A stretch of DNA of 64,000 bases from Ursus arctos (taxonomy: Eukaryota; Chordata; Mammalia; Carnivora; Ursidae). The stretch lies in the NCBI RefSeq assembly GCF_023065955.2, contig NW_026623078.1:6892199-6956198 (forward strand), written 5' to 3'. How positions within the stretch are numbered: the first letter of the stretch is position 1; each line of letters opens with the position of its first letter. The translations under genes were made by a program, and so were the position numbers. Below, one piece after another: positions 46,422 through 59,220 of this stretch. The notes beneath the pieces were generated by a model. It was given only the letters and a program-made list of their open reading frames with translations. It was not told where the DNA came from and ran no database searches.

Positions 46422-47345
46422 CTAGGCTACATGCTGATTAAACAGCCTCCTCATAGAAGCTTTTACTTCCTGGTTGCGAAGGGTATAAATCACAGGATTC
46501 AACAAAGGAAAGATCACTGTGTGAAAAAGAGAAACTACCTTGTCAGCCGGGAAGGCTCTGAAGGGGCGAGTATAGATGAAGATGCCAGGCCCAAACATGA
46601 GAAATATAACAATGATATGGGTGGTGCATGTGGAAACAGCCTTACTCTTCCCCTCAGAGGAAGACCCATATACACGGCAGAGGATGACCACATAGGAGGC
46701 CAGAAGGCCCAGGAAGCACAGAAGGGTCATCAGACCACTGTTGAAGACCATCAGAAGCTCCACCACAAAAGTGTCTGTGCAGGCCAGCTTGATGACCTGT
46801 GGCACATCACAGAAGAAGTTATCCAGTAGGTTTGGGCCACAGAAGGGCAAGCAGAGGATGAGGGCTACCTGGATAATGGAGTGGATAAAGCCTCCAAGCC
46901 ACAGCGCCAACAGCAAGGCATGGCAGGCTCTAGGGTTCATGACAGTTGAATAGTGTAAAGGCCGACAGATGGCAATGTAGCGGTCAAAGGCCATCACAAC
47001 AAGGAGTAATCCTTCCCCTCCTCCAAGGAAGTGCAAGAAAAAGAGCTGAGTGATGCAACCCCTGTAGGAGATTACCTTTTTCTCAGAAAGAAAGTCCACC
47101 AGCATCCTAGGAGCTACAATGAAGGAATAGGATGCATCCAGGAAGGCCAAGTTGCCCAGAAAGAAGTAGAGGGGGGCTGTGAGGCCAGGGTCTGATCTGA
47201 TGGTGAGGATGATGAGGAAATTTCCAGGGAGGATGATGAGATAGAAAATTAAAACTAGCGCAAAGACCAGGAGCTGAATATCTCGAGATTGGGTCAGACC
47301 AAGAAGGATGAATTCTTTCACCACTGTGCTGTTGTCATTTTCCAT
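46422..47345 (-). CDS. Olfactory receptor, family 4, OR4N2/OR4N4-like (OR gene 3)
   Basis: The intact 307-codon single-exon odorant receptor has sequon N5-S-T and TM1 LPGNFLII (39-46). It has [10 protein letters not shown] (58-67), C97 and C179, [15 protein letters not shown] (118-132), [17 protein letters not shown] (235-243) and NPVIYTLRN (283-291). The phrases [35 protein letters not shown] and [12 protein letters not shown] are distinctive of OR4[17 protein letters not shown] and [19 protein letters not shown] point to OR4N2/OR4N4 rather than OR4N5. The frame is open 19 codons further upstream (to 47402), but the ATG at 47343-47345 gives the standard OR N-terminus, has a good context (aagATGG) and follows a predicted splice acceptor, so it was chosen. 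All landmark residues are intact and it is probably functional. Confidence 0.95.
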   Translation of the reverse strand: MENDNSTVVKEFILLGLTQSRDIQLLVFALVLIFYLIILPGNFLIILTIRSDPGLTAPLYFFLGNLAFLDASYSFIVAPRMLVDFLSEKKVISYRGCITQLFFLHFLGGGEGLLLVVMAFDRYIAICRPLHYSTVMNPRACHALLLALWLGGFIHSIIQVALILCLPFCGPNLLDNFFCDVPQVIKLACTDTFVVELLMVFNSGLMTLLCFLGLLASYVVILCRVYGSSSEGKSKAVSTCTTHIIVIFLMFGPGIFIYTRPFRAFPADKVVSLFHTVIFPLLNPVIYTLRNQEVKASMRRLFNQHVA

Positions 47346-47354
47346 CTTCTCTGC

Positions 47355-47356
47355 CT
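47355..47356 (-). other. Predicted 3' splice site of OR gene 3
   Basis: On the minus strand 'ctctgcttcttgatgtactgcag' style sequence (pyrimidine-rich, ending CAG) precedes 'gcagagaagATGG'. The AG lies nine bases upstream of the chosen ATG. Use of this site would remove the upstream in-frame ATG at 47402 from the mRNA. Confidence 0.45.
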
Positions 47357-47444
47357 GCAGTACATCAAGAAGCAGAGTGATTGTTGTTATTGTTTCTTCC
47401 ATCTAGAACCTCATTCTTCTCCAACTAAAAATATTTGACATATC

Positions 47445-47600
47445 CGGGGGCTCAGTCGGTTAAGCATCCAACTCTTGATATGGGCTCAGGTCATGATCTC
47501 AGGGTTGTATAGTTGAGCCCCAGACATGGAACCTGCTTAAGATTCTCCCTCTGCCCCTCCTTCCCCCTTGATCCCCCTCCCTCTACTAAAAAAAATTTTT
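47445..47600 (+). mobile_element. Older SINEC element
   Basis: 'gggggctcagtcggttaagc' ... 'gctcaggtcatgatctcagg' ... 'gattctccctctgcccctcc' with an A/T tail. The first bases of the head are missing. 'tttgacat' occurs on both sides (47435 and 47601 areas) as a possible short TSD. Confidence 0.88.
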
Positions 47601-47609
47601 TTTGACATG

Positions 47610-48409
47610 TTTGTCACATCAGCTAAAATCATGTCTCAACCCTCACCAACATCCTGGGTAAACTCCAAACATTTTGTTAACTCCAGACTTAAAGCAAGCA
47701 AACCAACAAACAAAAATACTGTTTTCATACCACAATTCTTATTCCCATCCAACCATGCGCTTCTATAGAACTGCTCTCCACTCTAAGAATCTGGCATCCT
47801 ACACGTTGGGATTCCTACCTTCCTGGGTCATATGAGAAGGTTCCTAATTGAGATACAACATAACTCCAATTATTAAGATCTTTGCATTTTTATGGTTGTA
47901 CTGTGCTTGAGACTTAGCTATTTTCTTGAAATTACACCTCTTTTCATTCACCAAGTCCAATTTTTTTCTTAAGTATTTCCTTTTATCAGTTCCTGTGGAA
48001 TTCTCAGTTCCTGCCCCAACTCCCTGCCTTGCCCTCTGTATTCTTTTATTAATTCTCTTACTACATTACCCTCCTCTGGTCTGGTGTCTTTCTATTACCC
48101 TGACTCCAAACTGATCATCAGGATCCCAATGATAACTCCAGTTTTCATGTAACTTAGGGGCAATTTCCTGGCTATGTCCCTGGTTAAATACCACTTATAT
48201 AGCCACTCCATACGTTGTTCATCTAGCTTAATTAACACTTCTTACATACTCCCAGTCTCCGTCTCTCTCTGATCCCCGTATAACACCCAAGGGTGGAGAG
48301 CCTTTAGCCGTTCAACAAACAATATGCTACAATACAAAATTTGCAAATATAACATTTTTAAAAATTAGTTATGTCAATGCATAAAATCATAGCATAGAAC
48401 AGGTAGAAG
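47610..48409. other. Upstream region of OR gene 3, no recognised feature
   Basis: Contains a pyrimidine-rich patch at about 47990-48110. No gene was recognised. A non-coding 5' exon could lie here but cannot be placed. Confidence 0.35.
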
Positions 48410-48495
48410 TAACAAAAAAGATCCTATAGTCTAATATATTCCTTTCACAGATAAGAAAACTAAGGCAACTGTGGTTACCTAAGTCTAGAATGAGT
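48410..48495 (+). mobile_element. MIR fragment
   Basis: 'cacagataagaaaactaagg' resembles the MIR phrase 'acagatgaggaaactgagg'. Confidence 0.4.
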
Positions 48496-48788
48496 TTTCT
48501 CTTTTGTTCTGATTGACAAGTAGTGAAAGAATGCAAGTGTGTTCTTTTTCATTTAAATAAAGAAATTACTAACACAGCTCTCAACAGTGGATGTCCTTTT
48601 TTTGTGTACTTAAATAAAAATAATATTGCTAGTCTAAAAATCACACCTTTGTGGAGCCTAGAATTAGAAGATGAACCTTGTCTAAATTATTGGAGGGAAA
48701 ATCCAGACTTAAGGCTCAGGCCATTTAGTGGGGTGTGCTCATTTCAGAAGGGACACATGATGATTCATTGAAGAGTGAACATAAACTA

Positions 48789-48791
<3 letters not shown>

Positions 48792-48825
<34 letters not shown>
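48792..48825. repeat. (TA)n microsatellite
   Basis: About sixteen TA units followed by 'gtatataattatgcata'. Confidence 0.95.
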
Positions 48826-48828
<3 letters not shown>

Positions 48829-49374
48829 TATAATTATGCATATATGTACATATTGCATTTTAATTTTAACTACATAACTGCATATACTTAAGGTACATGT
48901 TCAAAAAATTTTGTCACAGATATGAAATGTTCTTAAAGTTTGAAAATTGCTAATCTACAGAAAAATATAATGTGATATATACCAGTGCTCCCCTATCCTA
49001 TTTAACTAAATAGCACAGTTGCTTTAAGTAAGTTCTGTGGAATATGGAGTGCCAAAAAAGGGGGACATCTTTGCCAGAAAATGCTAATGGGTCAGTAATT
49101 AGAAAGAAAGACTAGAAGAGACAAGGATGAAGGAAAGAAAGAAGAGGAGAGAAATAGAAAAGCAGTAAGTCTATATAGTGTACTGTTAGGATACATATTT
49201 TAGGAAACATTAAAAATATCTGTTTTAAGTATGTCTGAAGCTAGTTGAGTGGATAATATATAGGTTTCCATTGTATTACTTACAGCCAAAGGTAGAATTT
49301 TTGAAAGTCTTATTCAACATATCAATCAGTATATATACACAGTATACATATACACAAACACCACACACAGGGAA

Positions 49375-50215
49375 AGTGGGACCTACACAGAATTTTAACT
49401 ATGCTACCCAAAGCAATCTACACATTCAATGCAATCCCTATAAAATACCATCAACATTTTTCATAGGGCTAGAACAAACAATCCTAAAATTTGCATGAAA
49501 CCAGAAAATACCCCGAATAGACAAAGTGTTGTTGAAAAAGAACCAAAACTGGAGACATCAGAATTCTAGACTTCAAACTGTATTACAAAGCAGTAGTCAT
49601 CAAGACAGTGTGGTACTGACACAAAAACAGACATATACATCAGTGCAACAAAATAGAAAACCCAGAATTGGACCCTCAACTTTATGGTCAACTAATCTTC
49701 ATCAAAGCAGGAAAGAATATTCAATGGAAAAAGACAGTCTTTTCAGCAAATGGAGTTGGGAAAATCAGACATTCTCCATGCAGAATGAAACTGGACCACT
49801 TTCTTACACTATACATACACAAAAATAAACTCAAAATGGATGAAAGACCTAAATGTGAGACAGGAATCCATCATAATCCTAGAGGAGAACACAGATAGCA
49901 ACCTCTTTGACAGACTTAGCAACTTCTAGCTAGACACATCTCCAAAGGCAAAAGAAACAAAATCAAAAATGAATTATTGGGACTTCATCGAGGTAAAAAA
50001 ACTTTTGCACAGCAAAGGAAACAGTCAACAAAACTACTGAATGGGAGAAGATATTTGCAAATGTCTTATCAAATAAAGGGCTAGTATCCAAAATCTATTA
50101 AAAAAACTCATCAAACTCAACACCCAAGAAACAAAAAAATCCAGTCAAGAAATGAGCAGAAGGCATAAACAGATGCTTCTCCAAAGACATACAAGTGACC
50201 AACAGACACATGAAA
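49375..50215 (+). mobile_element. L1 ORF2 internal fragment
   Basis: It covers the C-terminal third of ORF2: 'caatctacacattcaatgca', 'gacaaaaacagac' context, 'gaaactggaccactttctta', 'gacttcatcgaggtaaaa' and 'aaccaacagacacatg'. It is truncated at both ends, with stops in the frame. Between 48830 and 49370 nothing else is recognised. Confidence 0.85.
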
Positions 50216-50219
50216 AAAA

Positions 50220-52224
50220 ATTTTTTTTGCAGGCTTTCCAAATTAGCTTCTCTGTTCACTTTTTAACTTTTCAACATTTGGGCAGCCATTTGTCTCAACA
50301 TTCATTCCATCATCTGCCCATAAAAATATACTCAGGAATGTAAGTCAGAGCCCCCTTTTACTTACTTAGGAATTTTGAATCCCACAAGCTCACTCAATAG
50401 TGTATTATTTCATGATATGTTAGTGTTCAATGATATCTCTAAGACATCAGAGGATTTCTGAAGGTCTTTGTGATAGGCTCCTCCACTCTGCCTCTTTCCT
50501 GTCTTTCATTCCTGTTTTTTAACTATTACCTAAACAGATGGTATTACATACTACCTGACATCTGATTCATTTTCATCACCTATCCCCTTTTCATCTGTGT
50601 ACCTTCTGTACCTGTAATTCTGAAACGGTGGCTGAAATAGATCCAGAGACTATGTATGAAACGAGCATTTTTCTAAGTAAAATAAATTTCTGGGAAAAAT
50701 TCTACAAATTATGGCCCTTTTCAGAATAAAAATATCTTATTTTAACCAGTTAGTGGGAAAAGTGTTGTCAAAAGAAGCTGAAACAAAAATCAAAATCCTC
50801 ACCACTGTGTCTCCAATCTTCCTTGCCATTTCAGCTAATTCATAAATTATCACTGTGGCAATGATGATATATTAGAGAAGTAGGGAAGGTGAGGGAGAAG
50901 GGCTACTCTCATTTTTAGGGTGGGGACACAAACATCTGCTGGCAAACTGTGCATGCCTAGAGTACAAACCCTGGTCAGACCAGCCTATGGAGCTAGGTGT
51001 TTAGAGACCGAAGGGGCTTCCCCATCTCTTTGAAACATTCACTCATGCTTCCTTCCTTATGTTCTGTCCTCTTTCTCTCCCCTTTCAACTTATCACCACA
51101 TCTTCATTTTCCTAACTTATTTTTGTAACTTCGATTATGGTTTCTTTTCCTCTTTTAATTTATTGAACTCATTTCCCCCAATTTTCTCTCCCTGTTTACT
51201 CTACCTACTTTAAATCTCACTCTTCTTTATAATTTTCTCTTCTTTCTCCCTATCATTCACTCATGTTCTTTTCTGTCTGAAATATTTTGTCTCTCTGCTT
51301 GTCCTCTTGTTCGTTGCTACTCCACTATATACCATGCCTGTCTTGCCATTATATCTAAAAACAAAACAAAAACCTTATTGTTGGTTCCTTTCAAACAAAA
51401 ATGAGCAATAACTACACTTCCCACCATATTCCATTCTTTTTTTTTTATATTTGTGTGTTTATTATATACCTCATTACATCGCATAAGTGGTCGCTGACAG
51501 ATGTCCTTTAGAGCTGTTCATGGACACTGGACACCTGACAGGATGGACCTTTGAACTGACCAGATGTAGCAGTTCTTCCATTATTAAATTTAGCAGTTCT
51601 TCCATTATTAAATTGAGAATTCTTACAAAAAGAAGATATGTGTATCAGAAGGAGTAATCCATTCTTAACAGTCTACAAAATAAAGTTTATGTCACTCTTA
51701 AATACTAATTATTTTCTCTTGAGTGGTATCCTTCTTACAGTTTAATTAATCTGAACCACTCATTAATTACTTCCCATTCACTCAAATATATTTTTTATGC
51801 ACATAAGTGAACCTGATAAAATGAGATGCTTTACCTTTTTTCAACAAATCTCAGTATCATTCTAGTGAAATGAATATATTTAACAAAGTTTCCAAAATTT
51901 GAGGTAATGTCTGTCAGCATATTGATTGGAGCTTGTAGGTTATTTGAGTGTAAATTAGTAAGTTTTACATATTCTTAAAACTGTGGATCAAGCTGAAGAA
52001 CGTGATCAAAGATGTAGTTGATACTGATGGTAATGGTGGACATATAAAGCACTAAACAAATGTATAGGTCTTCAGCCAGGAAATTCACTCATCAGTAAAA
52101 TGAGATGGTTAAATTATTCCTAAATTCCCTAATTTTTTAGGCAGTTTAACAATGTAGAAATATCCTTAGTTTGGAACCCTTTTATATGATTTTAATGCCT
52201 TTTTAGAATGAGTGAGTGTTGGCT
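50220..52224. other. Intergenic, no recognised gene
   Basis: Unique-looking DNA with a strongly pyrimidine-rich + strand at about 51050-51340 and a 24-bp tandem duplication at 51567-51614. Confidence 0.4.
51567..51614. repeat. Perfect 24-bp tandem duplication
   Basis: The unit starting 'tagcagttcttccattatta' occurs at 51567-51590 and 51591-51614 without mismatch or spacer. Confidence 0.97.
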
Positions 52225-52400
52225 CAGCAATTCAGTAAATGTATGACCCTGGGAAAGTCACCCACCTTTCAGAAGGCTGGCTTTTCATCTTTCACATAGA
52301 ATAATGTGTTGACTCTTTCTGTCAGACAGGGATATAAGGCTCATGGTATATAAGGATGACGGCAATAATAAGTAACTTATTCAAGAATGTTTAAACCAAA
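52225..52400 (-). mobile_element. MIR SINE, antisense
   Basis: 'atgaccctgggaaagtcacc' ... 'ttttcatctttcacataga' ... 'gtatataaggatgacggcaa' follows the antisense MIR order. Confidence 0.5.
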
Positions 52401-55245
52401 GCTAACCCTGCAAATACATAGATATTAAGAGGTAGCTCTAATGAATGGACATATTGCCACGAGATTCTTAGTCAATGGCTGTAGGGTAAACCCTGGGTGA
52501 TGGTAGCCACAAAAATCAGAGTGAGTAATAGAAGAAATTGGGGCGGTGCAGTAAAGCTTTTCATGTAAAATTGCCAATGCTGTCAGTTGTTTATGTATCA
52601 GTCTTTTCTCAGTTTTACAGCTTTCTTTGTCAAAGCCCTATGTTTTGAATAATAGAACCAGAGGCAACAGAAGAAACTCTCAAATATGTTGTATTATGGA
52701 AATTAAGATATCTGGGCTAATCTTCTGCAAAATGATAAAATCTGTTAAGTTTTTCTCTAGAGACTTTAGCCTAACTTTCTGTAGTTTCCTTCCTTTCATC
52801 TGTAGTTTATAAGGACAACAAAACATATCATTCATTCGTATGCTCCTTGGTTTTAACACCAGATGTCAATTCTCTGAAGGCTATTGATAATTTCACTTAC
52901 TTATGATAAGAGAATAAAAGTTTTTGGGCATCAGTAAAGTAATTCTAAGCATCAAGAACATATGGAGATCTCTTAGGGGAAAGGAAGAAAATGCCACACT
53001 GCTGAATTTAGGTCTTTGGCTCTGCTGTTCCTACTGAAACTCTGACCTCTATTCCATTGTATTCCAAGGCAGCAGTTAAAGCAGTAGAACAGCTGTATTA
53101 TCTTCTCCATTGTCCTCTCCTTGTTTCTTGTAAATATGAATCCTACTCCCGGCCCTGGAAATTTGAGTCTCCAGGGGTTTTATGTAATTCTCACAAAGTA
53201 GCCATACTTCCTCCCCTGAAAAAAACACAACAACAAAAAACCCCATTAATTGACCATTCTTACTGTTCACAAATATTTGTTCTCACATAGGGATCTTATA
53301 TTTTGGAACCTCTTTAACTCTTTATGATGCAATGGAGAAAGTGCTTTGGAGACTTGAGACTACCACAACCCTATTGAATATTTCCAAAGGGAGCTATTAG
53401 AATGTGAAATACCAGCGCTTTGGAAGGGATAAATATTTTTAAATATGTCACATAATGCCACACTGGATTAATTCTGAATTCTAAAACCAAAATCCTATCA
53501 GTGAATGAGATAATAGAATCCTATTTGGAAGCATATTTACTAGGTCAAAAGTAAATAGAAGGTTAAGAAAAGTTCATTTAAATCCTATAATAACCCCCCA
53601 AATGTAAATAAGTGATGGAAGATTAATATATATATATGAAAAAAGCAAGCAGTGCCAGGATGAGAAGGTGAGAAAAGTGAGGTATTTGCCTTAGGCACAA
53701 AATTTGCCAGGGTACCAAAAAACTTAATAATGAAGATAAATAACATTTTAATGCAATATCTTAAAAATCACAGTTAATGTGAAAATTGTGAAGAGAATAA
53801 TCAAAATTTTAAACGAAGACATCAGTATTACAGATATTTCCTTTTGCGGGAGTTCCCAGTATGGCTCAGCATGACAGTTACTGATCCTGTCTTTATTTAA
53901 AGTTTGGCATTTATTTTGTTCATCATGGATTTTTAAAATTAATTTTGATTTTTAAAAACATTAAAATAGTGTTTCTCTTTATCACTAAGTTATTGGGGTA
54001 TTTTTGTCACTCCCTTAGATTTTACACTCAAGGCAAGTGCTTGACTTATTCTCTAGCATCACCATGATCTGGCTCTGAAATCAAATAATGTGGCCAAGTC
54101 AGTAATGAGTATGTAAGAGTCAGCATACTGCTGGTGATGAAGACATAATGCTCGTGAAGACTTTGAAGGCATAATTCTTCTTAGAGGAAAGAACTGTTTG
54201 GTGTAAGACAGACCATTTACTCAAGGGAAAGTGACTTCCCATAGAGGATGTGAAAAGATATATCATGATCTCAGGATTTGTTGTTTACTCACTTTTACTC
54301 TACTCAGCAAAACCAAAAACGAATACCTTTTTGTTTTTTCCACCAAAGATTATTCAAATAAATTAAGGGTCAGAGCAATTAAATGCAACTTAATTTTTTA
54401 TATCTGTTTTTATTGTTTTGCATTAAAGGGAAACCTGAGTTTATGAGTCACTTTACAGTTGAAATAATGAACACACATTTTTGTGAACTATAATTCATAA
54501 TCAAATATGTATTTGTCCTAATCTATTTTCAGCTCAAAACCACAATGTGAAAAGTAGAAAAAGGGGAGAGAAAAAAGAGATAAAGGATGATCAAAATATA
54601 GAACAGGAAAACAGAGAAAGGAGACATAAATGGAAAGGCAATTATATATTACATATAATAATATGTTATAATTATATAAATAAATTACATATATAATTGT
54701 ATATAATATATAATTATATAAATATAAATATATAATTATTATATATATAATAATATATAATTGTGGAGTAACAGCCTCATCCTGGAGTAGGTTAGAATCC
54801 TGCCACAAAAGACTCCTAAAAATGTGATATTTTTCTGTAGTTATAATCTGGGACTTCCTCACTTTTTAATATTCACCCCAATACATAAGATAAAATTAAG
54901 CTGAAGATCTAAACTAATTCTCAAAATGGAGGCTTTTTAACCCAGCTGGGAAAGCATTATCATGTTAGATTTACAACCTGAGAAAAAACAAATGAATAAA
55001 AACATTTTCAAAAGTTGTATTCTCAGATTGACTTAAGATATTGTATAGTTGATTTGCTGATCAAAAAGCATATACACAAAAATAACCCACTACAGTGAAA
55101 AGACTGCCAGATAGAAAGTAAAAAGCTAAGGATGTAGTGCTGGCTTCAATCTATAAATGTTCCATGGATTTGGAAAATAATATCACCTTTCTCAGACTGT
55201 TATCCCACCTATAGGTGGGGCATTTTTCTTTTTTGTTTGTTTTGT
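52401..55245. other. Intergenic, no recognised gene
   Basis: AT-rich. An almost pure A/T stretch with alternating ATAT/TATA and imperfect palindromes lies at 54640-54772. No repeat family or coding frame was recognised. Confidence 0.4.
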
Positions 55246-55431
55246 TTTATTTAAAGATTTATTTATTTGAGAGAGAGCATGAGCAGGAGGGGCAGAGGGA
55301 GAAGGAAAGAGAACCGCAAGCAGACTCCACATCAAGCACCCTACACAGGGCTCCATCTCATGACCCTGAGATCACGACCTGAGCTGAAACCAAGCGTTGG
55401 TCACTCAACTGACTGTGCCACCAGGAGCCCC
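55246..55431 (-). mobile_element. SINEC element, older subfamily
   Basis: The reverse-oriented SINE reads 'aaagatttatttatttgaga' ... 'ccctgagatcacgacctgag' ... 'ctgtgccaccaggagcccc'. Confidence 0.9.
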
Positions 55432-55504
55432 AGGGTATTTTTGGATTTTTTTTTTAATATTAATATATGAACAATTTATCTCTGTTACTGAGTTTATTGA
55501 CACT

Positions 55505-55800
55505 CCCTTAGATTCTGTACCCAATTCAACAATCACTTACTGTCTACCATGAACCAGGTAGTATTTTAAGTGTCCAGAATACAGTAGAGACAAGACTAAC
55601 AACATCCCTGTTCTTTGGAATTTTACATTCTACCACAGGGAGACAGACAATATTAACAAGCAGGAGAGAACGTCAGATAGTAATGAGTGTGATAATGAAA
55701 ATATAACAGTGTGTTGGAGAAATCTTGAGAAAAATACTGCTATTTTAGATGGTCACGGAGGTTCTTTCTGAGGCAGTTTCATAAAAGTGAGATCTGAAGG
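55505..55800 (-). mobile_element. L2-like old repeat, antisense
   Basis: 'ttcaacaatcacttactgtc', 'catgaaccaggtagtatttt', 'ttggaattttacattctacc' and 'gagacagacaatattaacaag' follow a widespread old repeat read in antisense. The family is assigned as L2-like with limited confidence. Confidence 0.45.
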
Positions 55801-56464
55801 TTGAAAAGAAGCCATTCTAGAGAGAAGTCATCAAAAAGAAAGATCTGGTGTGCTGAGGAAGAGAAAACAGGCCAGGGTGTCAAGAGAGTGAAAAATTTAT
55901 ATACAGAGAAAATTGCTTCCCATCTTTGTCCCCCACCTATACCTTCCATACACACAAAATTCCTAATAAGAAATACTATCATTTTTCTGTATCTTCCAAA
56001 GAGTATTATGCATACATAAGCAAGTGGATTGTACATTTTTCCCTATTAATAAACAAATGTGATAAACATCCCAAAATAGGGGATTATTTAAATACATTTT
56101 AATAACAGCATACGAGTCAAGACTTCATTCACAGGTATTTAAAATACTAGATATATAAAATATGTAAGTTCATGTATAATATAGGTTCTAGAATATTTTT
56201 TAAAGTTTTTACATGCTGAAAAATGGGAAAATATATTCCAAAATATTATATACATTCTCTGGCCTTTTTTCCTACTGTGTATATTTCTCATCAATTCCTT
56301 TCTACCAGTCATTTTTTTAAATTACTGTTATTGTTATTAACATCACATTATGTAAAACTCTATATTGCATATTTCAAAATTTCCCATTCTACTTTTTACA
56401 GTAAAAAAAAAATAATATATTCAATTACTCATTCTCTCCTTCCAACCATTATGGAAAGTCTACC

Positions 56465-56780
56465 AGAGTGAGTCAATGTGCCAGAGATGAAGTACAAAAA
56501 TAAGACAAACACTAACCTCAAGGAAGACAGAAAATTGTGAATAATGCACAAAAATTTACATAATCGTGAGATGTTTTGTTAAAGAACGATGCTTAGGGTA
56601 TCATAAGAGCAAAGAGAAGTGAACACAGTGTGGGGCATTAGAAATATTTCAAGAAGGAAGAAGCATTATAGCTGAGTCTAGATTGAAATATTCCCCAGAG
56701 AGTGGTAAAAGGAGAGAACGGAAAGTGCAAAGGCATCAAAGAATCAGAACTGTGCATGTGCAGAAATAGTAACAGACAAG
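56465..56780 (-). mobile_element. Second copy of the same old repeat
   Basis: 'ggaaagtgcaaaggcatcaa' and 'agctgagtctagattgaa' resemble the downstream part of the repeat at 55505, normally read as 'aacagcaagtgcaaaggcc'. Tentative. Confidence 0.35.
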
Positions 56781-57049
56781 ATTGGAAAAACAAGGTAATT
56801 GCTAAGAGTAGTTGTATTTGATTAAGTTTGTAATTCAGCAAAAGGAAATTCAGGAAGTACCCATGAGAGTGCTGTTTCACACTGTATGTAAGGAATATAT
56901 ACAGCTGACTTGATGAAATTTACAACGTCTCAGTATGTTGTTTATATATCCTGTAGATACATCATCAGAGTAAATTCAGTTTCAAAAGTATACTCTTACA
57001 TTTAAAGTTCAGAATTTATTATGGCATTCAACATGGCAGGTCTTAATCT

Positions 57050-58115
57050 GATAGATTTTATTCTAGGATATAAAACAAATTTCAACACATTTTTTAAAAA
57101 TTGAAATCATATCAAATATGTTCTTGGACCACAATGAAACTAAATTAGAAATATATTAGGCTAATTCCCAAATATTCAAGAAAGAAACACACTCTAACTA
57201 ACCCCATGAGTAAGAAAGTCAAAGAGAATAGAAAATAGTTTTAATTGAATGAAAGTGAAAACACAATTTCTAAATATATGCAAGATTTAGATAAAGCAGT
57301 GCTAGAGAGAAATGTGTAGCATCAACTGAATATATTAAAGGGTTTATAACAAAGGGTTTTGGTTTTGTTTTTGTTTTAAAGATTTTATTTATTTGACAGA
57401 GAGACAGCCAGTGAGAGAGGGAACACAAGCAGGGGGAATGGGAGAGGAAGAAGCAGTCTTCCAGCAGAGGAGCCCTATGCGGGGCTGGATCCCAGAACAC
57501 CGGGATCACGCCCTGAGCCGAAGGCAGACGCTTAAAGACTGAGCCACCCAGGCGCCCCTGTAACAAAGGGTTTGAATCAATAGTCTAATCTTCCACTTTA
57601 GAAAAAAGAACAGGAAATTAAATGCAAAGAAAGAAAGAATGTAATAACATAGATATAAGAAGAAATACAAAAAATTAAGAAAATAGAGAAAAATAAATAA
57701 AACCAAAAGCTAGTCTTTTTATAAAGAACAAGAATATTCATAAAACTTTACCCAGACTAGTCAAGAAAAAAAAAGAAATGACAAAAATGTCAATATCAGG
57801 AATTAAAAAGAGGGGCAATCACTATAGGTATTACAAAAATTTAAAGAATATTAAGGAAACATTCTGAGCAATTTATGCCAATGAATCTGATAACTTAATT
57901 GAATGAACAAAATTCTAAAGACATTAACTGCCAAAGCTAATTCTAGAAGAAGTAGATTGAATAAATGTGTATCTATTAAAGATACTCAATTTGTACTTAA
58001 ACATCTTCCCACAAAAAAAACTTCAGACCCGGATGGCTCCTCTAGTGAAAACTATCAAACATTTTTTGAAGAAATAATACCAATTCTAAACAAACTCTTT
58101 CAAAAAACAATATAA
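57050..58115 (+). mobile_element. Old L1M ORF2 fragment, sense
   Basis: 'ttcttggaccacaatgaaac', 'ccaaaagctagtctttttat' and 'cttcagacccggatggctcc' (the TPGPDG-type RT motif region, about 58021) place it in the EN-RT linker to early RT. A SINE interrupts it at 57360. Confidence 0.7.
57360..57560 (-). mobile_element. SINEC element with perfect 13-bp TSD
   Basis: Reverse-oriented, ending 'gagccacccaggcgcccc'. Direct repeats 'taacaaagggttt' lie at 57347-57359 and 57561-57573. Confidence 0.95.
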
Positions 58116-58707
58116 AAGGGAAGATATTTTCTAATATCTGCTAATATATTCTTGTACACATTGAGTTATTTAAAAGTGTCTGGCTTAAAATGTCTGGCTT
58201 AATTCACAAGTATATATAGTTTTTTTTCTTAATTATTTCAAATTCAACTCCATTGTGGTCAGAAAATATATTTTGTATGAAATATACTGAGGCTTTTTTA
58301 TGTGCCAGCATATCCTCTATCTTGACAAATGTCTTGTGTGCACCTGCAAAAACCTGTGTTCTTCATTGTTGAGTGTAATACTCTATAAATAGCAACTAGG
58401 TTAAGTTGTTTAGTTTCTATTACCCTACTGATTTTTTATCACATGTTCTACCAATTTTCAAAAAAAAGTTATTAAAATCTCAATCCATGCTTTTGGGTTC
58501 TCCACTTCTGTATTTAGATATGTCTGTATTCGTGCATAAATTGTTAAGTTCTGCTACTAGAGGAATCACATTTAAGATTGTATGTCTTGATGAATTGACA
58601 TTTTTATCGCTGTGAAATTCTTTTATAAATACCTAGTAATACCTCTAGGTCCTTGAAGTTTACTTTGTTATTAATACAACCATGCCATGAAATGGTTAAT
58701 GTTCGCA

Positions 58708-59220
58708 TGGTATATTGGGTTCTCCAGAGAAACAGAACCAGTAGGATAGATACATAATTAAGAGAGAGAAAGAGAGGGGGAGGGAAGGTGGGAGGGATGC
58801 AGTTTATTATGATGAATTAGTTCATGTGATTATGGAAGTAGAGAAATCCTACAATCTGCCATCCGCTAAATGAAGACCCAGGAAAGCCAGCCATGTCATT
58901 CAGTCCAAGTTCAAAGGTCTGAGAACCAGGGGAGCTGATGGCATAAATTCCAGTCCAAGAACTAGAAGAGATGAGATGAAATGTACCAGCTTAATCAGCG
59001 AAGCAAGAAGAAAAAGCAAATTCCTCCATCCTCTGAGTTTTTTGCTATTCAGGCCCTCAACGGATTGAATGACCTCTACCCATGTTGGAAAGGGCAATCT
59101 ACTTCACTGAGTCCACCAGTTCAAATACTAATCTCATGCTAACACTATCACAGACACACCAGAAATAATGTTTAATCTGAAGACCCATGGCCAGTTGACA
59201 CATAAAATTAAACATCACAT
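58708..59220 (-). mobile_element. MLT2-type ERVL LTR, antisense
   Basis: 'gggttctccagagaaacaga' ... 'gttcatgtgattatggaagt' ... 'ctattcaggccctcaacgga' ... 'ccagttgacacataaaatta' follows an MLT2-like LTR read backwards. 'atggtatat' occurs at both edges (58707-58715 and 59221-59229). Ends are approximate. Confidence 0.6.

Noticed and set aside
58120..58190. Single L1 inverted by twin priming at the sense/antisense L1M junction
   Set aside because: The two parts are old, long and not clearly adjacent in L1 coordinates; the sense part ends in RT while the antisense part starts in the endonuclease region. An inversion or two insertions fit equally well.
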